Shown here piece after piece: positions 1 through 5,432 of a stretch of 5,432 nt of DNA (positions within the stretch are counted from its first letter, which is position 1; the number at the start of each line of letters is the position of its first letter). A model generated the notes under the pieces. The model had not been told where the DNA came from, did not search any database, and worked only from the letters and a program-made list of their open reading frames with translations. Origin of the DNA: Xanthobacteraceae bacterium (lineage in GTDB: Bacteria > Pseudomonadota > Alphaproteobacteria > Rhizobiales > Xanthobacteraceae); assembly GCA_030043335.1 (NCBI GenBank), contig JASHXX010000214.1, positions 1 through 5,432 on the forward strand. Reading direction: 5' to 3'. A program made the translations under genes and the position numbers.

Positions 1-2274
1 GTCAGGCGCTCCAAATCCTTTGACGCTAAGTAGCGGCGATATCAGCGCAACCTGCAGTTTGATCGCTTCGCGACGAAGCGCCGGCGTGGATGGCAACGTC
101 GCGATCAAGTCGAGGGCGCGGTTGAACTGCTCGATGGCTTCGACTAGGGCAGAGCGTTCGAGTGAACGCTGTCCCGCTTTCCAATACAGGTGCACGGCTT
201 GCTCGACTTGACCCGCCTCGGTGCAGTGACGCGCGAGCACTTCGGGTTGCTTGTCGGCAATCTCGGTGAACTGGGTTTCGAGCACTTCGGCGATACGGGC
301 GTGAAGCTCGCGTCGAGGCTCACGGAGCAATGTGCCGTAAGCCGCATCCTGCACGAGAGCGTGCTTGAACAGGTAGGTCGCATATGGCGGCCTTCCCTGC
401 CTAGATAATAGTCCGGCGTTCACAAGACGATCGAGTGCCGCACTAAGCTCCGCCTCAGGCTTGCGCACGACCGCCGCTAGCAGCACATGGGAGAACTCGC
501 GCCCGACGGCCGCACCGACCTGCGCCACTTCCTTAGCAGGACCAAGGCGGTCAAGCCGCGCCATCAGGGAGGCGTGCAGGCTCGGGGGAACGGCTAGTGC
601 AGGAAACGGAACCGAGGCAGCAGTGCGTTGCGCATCATCTTCGCCTTCGGCCTCCAAAACGGCCTTTGTCATTTCCTCCGCGAACAATGGGATGCCGTCG
701 GTGCGCTCGATAATGTCCCGCCTGATACTCGCCGCCAGCGGCTTGTTGCCGGTGATGCGGTCGATCACAGTAGCGATTTCGCGCTCCCCGAGCCGGTTGA
801 GCGTGAGTGCGGTTACGTGAGGTCGTCCAATCCACGGCGCGTCGAAATCGAGCCGGTAAGTGACGATCAGCAACACGCCAAGGGTGCGTATCCGATCTAC
901 GGCCCGACCGAACACTTCCAGGCTCGTAGGGTCGGTCCAATGCGCATCCTCGAATATCATCAGCACCGGATTGGAGCGCGCCAGCGCCTCCATTTGCGCA
1001 GTAAGTGCATCCAACGTTTTCTGCCGACGTTGCTGCGGGGTCTGGTCGAGCGCGGGATAACGTCCATCGTTCGGCAACGACAGCATTTCGGCAAAAAGGG
1101 CGGCGTCTTGGCGCGGCGTGAAACTTTGCGCCAGCACTGCATCGAGTTTGTCGAGCTTCGCTTGCGCAGTATCGTTGTGGGCAAATCCGGCCGCGCGCTC
1201 CATCTGTCCGATAATCGGATAGAGCGCGCTGTCAGTGTGCTGCGGGGAGCAGAAGTAACGTAGCCGCGTGTGCGGCTCGGCACCAAGGCGTTCCATCAGC
1301 CCTGCCGTCAGTCGCGACTTGCCAATCCCTGCCTCGCCGGAGAGCAGCACCACTTGACCCGCGCCTGTCTTCGCCTTCGACCAGCGACGCAGCAGAAGTT
1401 CGAGTTCTTCTTCGCGCCCAACAAGCTCCGTCAGGCCGCTCGCATGGAGAGCCTCGAAGCGGCTCTCTACAGAACTCGGCCGCAGCGCGCCCCAGGCTCG
1501 TACCGGCCCAGCGATGCCCTTGAGGTCCTGTGCGCCGAGGCCCTCAAACTCAAACAGATTGCCGAGGAGCCTTCGCGTGTTATCAGCGATGACCACCGTG
1601 TTCGGCCGAGCAATGCCCTGTAAGCGTGCCGCAAGGTTCGGCGTCTCCCCGACGACCGCTTGTTCCTGAGCGGCCCCCGAACCAATCAGGTCGCCGACGA
1701 CGACCAGGCCGGTCGCAATGCCCACGCGGGTTTGTAGCGGTGCGTCAGTCTTCAGATCGCTCACTGCACCGACCAACTCCAGCCCCGCCCGGACCGCCCG
1801 CTCGGCATCGTCCTCATGCGCCAGTGGATAGCCGAAATAGACCAGCACGCCATCGCCCATGTACTTCGCCACATAGCCGCCGAACCGAAGCACGGTCTTA
1901 GCCACGCACTTCTGATAGGCCGCAATGACCTCTCGTAAATCCTCCGGGTCCATGCGTGCGGAGAGTGCTGTCGAGCCGACTAGGTCCGAGAACATCACCG
2001 TGACTTGGCGACGTTCGGCGCGGTCCTCGGGAGACACGCTCGGCTCGGTGGGCGTGGGCGCCGCCTCAGCGGAGGGCGCCTTTCCGCCCGTGTCGCCTCG
2101 CAAAGCGGCAATAGCGTCGAGGAGCTTGCGGCGGTGCCCGACGATACTGACGCCCAAATCCTTCAGGTCTTCCGCTGTCAGGTTCGGCAGGACCGTTTCG
2201 TCTATCTCATTCTCGCGGAAGGCCTTTTCGTATTTTTCGAGGCCAAGGCTCCGCAGCCAAACCCCAAGGTCCAT
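1..2274 (-). CDS. SAM - class III adenylate/guanylate cyclase - STAND-like ATPase - TPR protein (C-terminus cut off by window edge)
   Basis: Reading down from an ATG at 2274, the frame has no stop to base 1, giving 758 visible residues. An in-frame TGA lies at 2307-2305 and no other ATG comes between, which fixes the start. Residues 1-58 are a SAM domain (W6, Y15, F19, LPNLTAEDLKDLGV at 29-42, GHRRKLL). Residues 59-~85 are an Ala/Pro/Thr/Glu-rich linker. Residues ~88-245 are a class III cyclase: metal-binding D97 (MFSDLVGST) and D141 (KYMGDG), base-contacting K137, transition-state N213 and R217 (VVGETPNLAARL); the usual Asp/Cys/Thr base-selecting position appears to be A206. Residues ~283-650 are the ATPase: Walker A GEAGIGKS at 313-320, Walker B VLMIFED at 437-443 followed by AHWTDP, and LFKHALVQDAAY at 635-646. 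TPR-like helices start near 680 (AGQRSLERSALVEAIEQFN). Compared with the paralogue at 2914-5432, about 300 C-terminal residues are missing, so the full protein is probably ~1,050-1,100 aa. It probably makes cAMP in the cytoplasm, with SAM used for oligomerisation or partner binding (inferred). Confidence 0.95.
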   Translation of the reverse strand, partial: MDLGVWLRSLGLEKYEKAFRENEIDETVLPNLTAEDLKDLGVSIVGHRRKLLDAIAALRGDTGGKAPSAEAAPTPTEPSVSPEDRAERRQVTVMFSDLVGSTALSARMDPEDLREVIAAYQKCVAKTVLRFGGYVAKYMGDGVLVYFGYPLAHEDDAERAVRAGLELVGAVSDLKTDAPLQTRVGIATGLVVVGDLIGSGAAQEQAVVGETPNLAARLQGIARPNTVVIADNTRRLLGNLFEFEGLGAQDLKGIAGPVRAWGALRPSSVESRFEALHASGLTELVGREEELELLLRRWSKAKTGAGQVVLLSGEAGIGKSRLTAGLMERLGAEPHTRLRYFCSPQHTDSALYPIIGQMERAAGFAHNDTAQAKLDKLDAVLAQSFTPRQDAALFAEMLSLPNDGRYPALDQTPQQRRQKTLDALTAQMEALARSNPVLMIFEDAHWTDPTSLEVFGRAVDRIRTLGVLLIVTYRLDFDAPWIGRPHVTALTLNRLGEREIATVIDRITGNKPLAASIRRDIIERTDGIPLFAEEMTKAVLEAEGEDDAQRTAASVPFPALAVPPSLHASLMARLDRLGPAKEVAQVGAAVGREFSHVLLAAVVRKPEAELSAALDRLVNAGLLSRQGRPPYATYLFKHALVQDAAYGTLLREPRRELHARIAEVLETQFTEIADKQPEVLARHCTEAGQVEQAVHLYWKAGQRSLERSALVEAIEQFNRALDLIATLPSTPALRREAIKLQVALISPLLSVKGFGAPD

Positions 2275-2285
2275 GATGGCTCTAG

Positions 2286-2293
2286 CTCCACCT
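2286..2293 (-). promoter_or_regulatory. Ribosome binding site of the SAM-cyclase gene
   Basis: The minus-strand sequence AGGTGGAG ends 11 nt before the ATG at 2274. It is the only good Shine-Dalgarno-like stretch near that start and supports it. The spacing is slightly long. The AGG at its 5' end is also the end of the 3' arm of a weak hairpin (arms 2309-2313 and 2291-2295, five base pairs plus a G-U), which might lower access to the site. Confidence 0.55.
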
Positions 2294-2373
2294 GGGGCGA
2301 ATGATCATCCAGGCGAAAAAACGTGTCCAGGGATGCACACCAAGCCCAATGGCGGGATATCCTAGTGCGATGA

Positions 2374-2391
2374 GTAACCCGTACGGGATAC
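2374..2391. promoter_or_regulatory. Imperfect 18-bp palindrome, possible operator
   Basis: The sequence GTAACCCGTACGGGATAC is self-complementary at 8 of 9 base pairs, with a perfect 10-bp core CCCGTACGGG (2378-2387). It lies 100-117 bp upstream of the ATG at 2274, where a dimeric regulator could bind and control the SAM-cyclase gene. The symmetry is seen directly; the operator role is inferred, and no regulator gene is present in the window. Confidence 0.3.
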
Positions 2392-2508
2392 GCTGGATCG
2401 CGCATGGACGGAATGGGCTGCGGAGCGAGGCGTGTCGCATACGGTCGCGGCCGCCCTACGAACGCAGGCTCGACAGCGTCTGCGGGTTTGCCCGGTAGCG
2501 CCAACACA

Positions 2509-2853
2509 TCAGTCCAAAGGTCTAATCCTGCCGGAGGTACGCTGGATCCCGTCGATGCGCCTTGCCAATCCAGTCGCCCACATGCGAACTCGCCCCGATC
2601 TGCGCGATTTGATTATCTCCTCCAAGAATGCGGAGGCGTTCGACAAAGCACTCCGGGCCTCGCGGGCCGCAATGACGTCCACATCCTCGGCGGGTCGGTC
2701 GCTTGGACCCGTGGCGAGGTACATCAATAGCTCCATCGCTTTCAGGCGTTCTCTCGTCGCGGCCTTTGGATCACTCGCGACTTTGCTGATGGCCTTGATG
2801 ACGCCGAGGCGATCGGCCCGGAGCGCAGCTTTGATTTGGGCATTGAGACCCAT
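2509..2853 (-). CDS. Small basic helical protein of unknown function, 114 aa
   Basis: I do not recognise this protein. The ORF runs from an ATG at 2853 to a TGA at 2511-2509. An in-frame TGA at 2862-2860 closes the frame upstream, so this ATG is the only long start. A weak GGAA (2866-2863) lies 9 nt before it. Third codon positions are mostly G or C, as expected for a real gene here. The sequence is rich in Ala, Arg and Lys and looks helical: an N-terminal stretch of about 50 residues (with RERLKAMELLMYLATG at ~34-49), an acidic turn around PAEDVDV, then a second helix (SAFLEEIIK) and a basic tail. There is no signal peptide, membrane segment or cysteine. It begins 60 bp after the upstream cyclase-ATPase gene and has the same direction, so co-transcription is likely. 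The RERLKAMELL stretch faintly recalls DNA-binding small subunits of phage terminases, but that is too weak to use as a call. It could be a spurious ORF; antisense frames here are also open but look less protein-like. Confidence 0.55.
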   Translation of the reverse strand: MGLNAQIKAALRADRLGVIKAISKVASDPKAATRERLKAMELLMYLATGPSDRPAEDVDVIAAREARSALSNASAFLEEIIKSRRSGRVRMWATGLARRIDGIQRTSGRIRPLD

Positions 2854-2913
2854 GACTGCTCATTCCATCGCCATCCAGCCTTTCCCGCTTCGCGGACGGG
2901 TCGGCCGATTGGC

Positions 2914-5432
2914 TCACGACGCCAACTCCTCCAGCAGCGCCTTCGCCTCCTTCAGATCGCGCGTATCGAACCCCTCGGTAAACCACCCGTAGACCGGAGC
3001 GAGCAGTTCGCGGGCTTGCTGCGGCTTGCCTTGCGAGCGCCAGAGGCGCGCGAGGCTCATGGCGGCGCGGAGTTCCCAGGATTTGGTTCGCTGTTGACGG
3101 GCGACCGCAAGCGCGCGATCAAAATACGTTTCTGCTTTTTCTGGATTAGGCGCGAGCGACTTGAGTGCGATTTCCCCGGCAATACGATGCACCTCCGCCT
3201 CGACCCATTTTTCCTTTGACCTTTCTACTTTCTCTATCGCGTCGTAAATGCAACGCCAAGCATCGTCGAGCTGGCCAAGTTCCGCGTAAGCCATTGCCAA
3301 ACACGATAGATGCCGCGGTTCGTAAAGAGCTGCTCCCGTTGACCGAAGTGAGGTGATCCCCGAGGTAATCGCTCGAACCGCATCCGCGGCTCTTCCGGTT
3401 TCTGCGAAAACCCGACCCCGCACTGCGGTCGCATGTGCTTTCCAGTACTGCGCCCCTCTTTCGTCGGCCAAAGTGATAAGCTCGTCGAGCTGCGTATTTG
3501 CAGCGGCGTAATTTCCACAACACAAGTAGCAATCACCTGCGAAGTACAGCGCATACATCAGCGTGGTAGCTTGGCCGGTTTCGCGCGCGTTCTTGATTGC
3601 ACGCTCGGCGTCATTGCGCGAAGCCGCGGGATAACCAAGGCACCACAGGCACGCCGAACGAAACGATAAGAGGGTCACCCCGACATCTCGGCCAGAACGT
3701 GTCGCAATGGAACGGTGTTCGGCTGGATCGTAAATCGCGAGCGCCCGGTCGTAGTGTTCCTTGCCATTCACAAAGTCGCCAGTGAGCGCGAGAGCGTTTC
3801 CGAAAGCGACTTCAAGCTTGATCTCCTCGCCACGCAAAGCCGGCGTTGCCGGCAAGGTCGCGATTTGGGCGAGGGCCCGTTTGAGCTGCTCCGCGCCCTC
3901 AACAAGCGCGGATCGCGCCAGCGAGCGCTGTCCCGCTGTGCCCCACCATTTGATAGCAGCTTCGGTCAGCCCTGCCTGCGCGAAGTGATGTGCCAGCAAC
4001 GCCGGCTCGGCCGCCGCGGTATCGGCAAAGCGGTCGCGCAGGATTTCCGCGACCCGGCGGTGCAGCACCTGCCGCCGGCTCTTAAGCAGGTTGTCGTAGG
4101 CGGCGTCTTGGATCAGCGCATGCTTGAAGCGGTAATCGCTTTCCGGCGGCACGCCCTGGACCAAAAGGATGTCGGCCTCCGCAAGCTTTTCCAACGCGGC
4201 CTGTAGCGGCGCGTCGTCCAGGCCGGCAACACCGCGCAGCAGCGCGTAAGAGAAGCCGCGGCCGATGACAGACCCGATCTGCGCCACCTCGCGCGCCGGT
4301 CCCAGCCGGTCGAGCCGTGCCATCAAGGACTGCTGCAGCGTCGGTGGGATCGCCTGGATGCCGCCCTGTCCGCCGTGCTCGAGTAGGAGCCTGGTGACTT
4401 CCTCGACGAACAGCGGCACTCCGCCCGTGCGCGCGACGACGTCCTCCACCACATCCTTCGGCAATGCGTGGCGGGCGGAAAGTTCCGCCACCATGTCGCG
4501 CACCTGGGCGCGGTCAAGCGGGGCGAGCGAGATGGTGCCGTGATGCGAGCGCATGCTCCAGGGCGGCCGGAACTCAGGCCGCGTCGTCGCCACGATCAAG
4601 AGCGGCGCCAGCGCGCCGCGCTCGGCGATGCCGCGTAGGACATCGAGCGTGGTCGGATCGGCCCAGTGCAGATCCTCGAACGCCAGCACCACCGGCTGAA
4701 CCTTGGCGCCCGCCATCACCCAGTTGGTCAGCGCCGCCAGTTGCCGGCGCCGCAACTCCTCCGGCGCCAAGGCGGGCATGCGCTCCTTGGGCAGCGGCAT
4801 GTCGAGCAGCGGCGCCAACAGTGGCACCATCTCCGCTGGGTCGAGCTTGACCTGCGTGAGTGAGCTTTCGAGCTCGGCGAGACGGCGCTCCGCGGGCACA
4901 TCGACGCCGCCGAAACGCTGGCGGCCCCACTCGGCAATCGGATGCAGCGGCGTGTTCTGCAAAAGCTGCGAGCAGCTCCACTCCACCCAGGTGTGCGGGG
5001 CGTCGGCCAGCCGGGAATGGAACTCCTCGATCAGGCGCGATTTGCCCAAGCCTGGCTCGCCGACGATCAGCACCAGTTGACCGTCGTCTTGCCGCGCTCG
5101 CTCCCAGCGACGCAGCAGCATGGCGATCTCCTCGTCGCGACCCACGAGCGGGGTGAGATGGCGCTGTCCGGCTCGCCGACCGCCACCGCTCGCCCGAATG
5201 AGCCGATAGAGCGCCGTCGGCTCCGGCACGCCCTTAAGCGTGTGGGTGCCGCGCTCCTCGGCAACGAATAGCCCGGCCACTTGGCGCTGCACACGCGCAG
5301 TGATCAGCACCGCGCCGGGCTCGGCCAGCGCCTGTACCCGCGCCGCGACATTGGCGACGTCGCCGTAAATCTCGCCGGTCGCATCCACCACCGCAGGTCC
5401 GGTGTCGAGCCCGATGCGGGCGACAAGCTCGG
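2914..5432 (-). CDS. Class III nucleotidyl cyclase - STAND-like ATPase - TPR protein (N-terminus cut off by window edge)
   Basis: The frame is open from the right edge to a TGA at 2916-2914, giving 838 visible residues (numbered from the first full codon, 5430-5428). A GTG at 5391 is internal, because the codons upstream still encode cyclase sequence (RIGLDTG). Residues 1-~75 are the end of a class III cyclase domain, with GEIYGDVANVAARV holding the transition-state Asn27 and Arg31; the metal-binding Asp residues lie outside. Residues ~93-450 form a P-loop ATPase module of the predicted-ATPase/AAA_16 type (COG3899-like): Walker A GEPGLGKS at 124-131, Walker B VVLAFED at 247-253 followed by LHWADP, a sensor-like ATTRPEF, and FKHALIQDAAY at 435-445. 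Residues ~480-838 are TPR-like helical pairs (for example CGNYAAA, AELGQLDDAW) ending in YGWFTEGFDTRDLKEA. There is no signal peptide or membrane segment in the visible part, so it is probably cytoplasmic. Inferred role: cyclic nucleotide synthesis gated by the NTPase/TPR part. It is a paralogue of the gene at 1-2274. GC content drops sharply at the start of the TPR part. Family assignment is sure; nucleotide product and signal are unknown. Confidence 0.95.
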   Translation of the reverse strand, partial: ELVARIGLDTGPAVVDATGEIYGDVANVAARVQALAEPGAVLITARVQRQVAGLFVAEERGTHTLKGVPEPTALYRLIRASGGGRRAGQRHLTPLVGRDEEIAMLLRRWERARQDDGQLVLIVGEPGLGKSRLIEEFHSRLADAPHTWVEWSCSQLLQNTPLHPIAEWGRQRFGGVDVPAERRLAELESSLTQVKLDPAEMVPLLAPLLDMPLPKERMPALAPEELRRRQLAALTNWVMAGAKVQPVVLAFEDLHWADPTTLDVLRGIAERGALAPLLIVATTRPEFRPPWSMRSHHGTISLAPLDRAQVRDMVAELSARHALPKDVVEDVVARTGGVPLFVEEVTRLLLEHGGQGGIQAIPPTLQQSLMARLDRLGPAREVAQIGSVIGRGFSYALLRGVAGLDDAPLQAALEKLAEADILLVQGVPPESDYRFKHALIQDAAYDNLLKSRRQVLHRRVAEILRDRFADTAAAEPALLAHHFAQAGLTEAAIKWWGTAGQRSLARSALVEGAEQLKRALAQIATLPATPALRGEEIKLEVAFGNALALTGDFVNGKEHYDRALAIYDPAEHRSIATRSGRDVGVTLLSFRSACLWCLGYPAASRNDAERAIKNARETGQATTLMYALYFAGDCYLCCGNYAAANTQLDELITLADERGAQYWKAHATAVRGRVFAETGRAADAVRAITSGITSLRSTGAALYEPRHLSCLAMAYAELGQLDDAWRCIYDAIEKVERSKEKWVEAEVHRIAGEIALKSLAPNPEKAETYFDRALAVARQQRTKSWELRAAMSLARLWRSQGKPQQARELLAPVYGWFTEGFDTRDLKEAKALLEELAS

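Larger units (their letters stand above)
2275..2508. other. Intergenic region upstream of the SAM-cyclase gene
   Basis: This 234-bp stretch separates the small ORF from the SAM-cyclase gene and is the longest non-coding DNA in the window. It holds an 18-bp imperfect palindrome (2374-2391), an 8-bp palindrome GGATATCC (2355-2362), an A6 run on the plus strand (2316-2321), an ATGATCAT palindrome (2301-2308) and the ribosome binding site. A TAGGAT on the minus strand (2364-2359) resembles a -10 box, but no good -35 lies 16-18 bases upstream. Short ORFs cross it in several frames, none with protein-like character. It probably carries the promoter of the SAM-cyclase gene, but I cannot place it. 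Confidence 0.5.

Noticed and set aside
628..1263. Plus-strand ORF of 211 codons
   Set aside because: It lies wholly antisense to the conserved ATPase region of the SAM-cyclase gene, where the Walker B and LIVTYR segments are unmistakable; it is a shadow frame.
2316..2340. T6 run on the minus strand preceded by GTGT...ACAC, considered as a terminator after the small ORF
   Set aside because: The possible stem is four weak base pairs with a 10-nt loop, too unstable to support the call.
2202..2507. Minus-strand ORF of 101 codons spanning the intergenic gap
   Set aside because: It overlaps the first 73 bases of the SAM-cyclase gene in another frame, and its product is Pro/Arg-rich without domain character.
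2884..2900. Small hairpin between the right-hand cyclase gene and the small ORF, considered as a terminator
   Set aside because: The stem is only 4-5 base pairs (CCGC-GAA-GCGG on the minus strand) and is followed by A rather than T residues, so it does not look like an intrinsic terminator; read-through is more likely.
2432..2992. Plus-strand ORF of 186 codons across the small minus-strand gene and the end of the right-hand cyclase gene
   Set aside because: It overlaps the certain C-terminal coding region of the cyclase-ATPase gene in antisense, has low-complexity Ser/Arg/Ala-rich sequence with no recognisable domain, and is explained by high GC leaving antisense frames open.
5389..5391. GTG as the start codon of the right-hand gene
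   Set aside because: The frame continues upstream to the window edge and encodes the conserved cyclase segment RIGLDTG, so the true start lies beyond 5432.
1..5432. Dedicated anti-phage signalling operon (cyclase plus effector)
   Set aside because: STAND-type ATPases and cyclic nucleotide enzymes occur in defence, but no nuclease, membrane effector or cyclic nucleotide-binding domain is visible, and this protein family is widespread and multicopy in rhizobial genomes.

Overview
The window is high-GC bacterial DNA with every supported gene on the minus strand. It most resembles an alphaproteobacterium of the Rhizobiales (Bradyrhizobium-like). I infer this from the GC-rich codon use and from the protein family, which those genomes carry in many copies; no marker gene is present to prove it.

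Reading in the direction of transcription (right to left), there are three genes. (1) From the right edge to 2914 runs the C-terminal ~838 residues of a large multidomain protein: the end of a class III nucleotidyl cyclase domain, a STAND-like P-loop ATPase module, and a TPR-type helical repeat region. Its N-terminus lies beyond 5432. (2) At 2853-2509 is a small, basic, mostly helical protein of 114 residues that I do not recognise. It starts 60 bp after gene 1, so it may be co-transcribed. (3) From 2274 off the left edge runs a second large protein, of which 758 residues are visible: an N-terminal SAM domain, a full class III cyclase domain, a STAND-like ATPase, and the first TPR helices. It is open to base 1 with no stop, so its C-terminal ~300 residues are outside the window.

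Genes 1 and 3 are paralogues. Their ATPase modules align motif for motif and stay similar into the start of the TPR region. The order cyclase - NTPase - TPR matches that of soluble adenylyl cyclase (ADCY10-like) proteins. A plausible role is cytoplasmic sensing by the TPR/NTPase part controlling cAMP (or cGMP) synthesis; ligand and trigger are not visible.

Non-coding DNA is short. A 234-bp gap (2275-2508) before gene 3 holds an 18-bp imperfect palindrome and the gene 3 ribosome binding site. A 60-bp gap (2854-2913) holds only a weak hairpin. I see no RNA genes, mobile elements, CRISPR arrays or convincing terminators. The most notable anomalies are a sharp GC change inside gene 1 at the ATPase/TPR boundary, non-canonical residues at the cyclase base-selecting position of both proteins, and the unrecognised small gene between the two cyclases.
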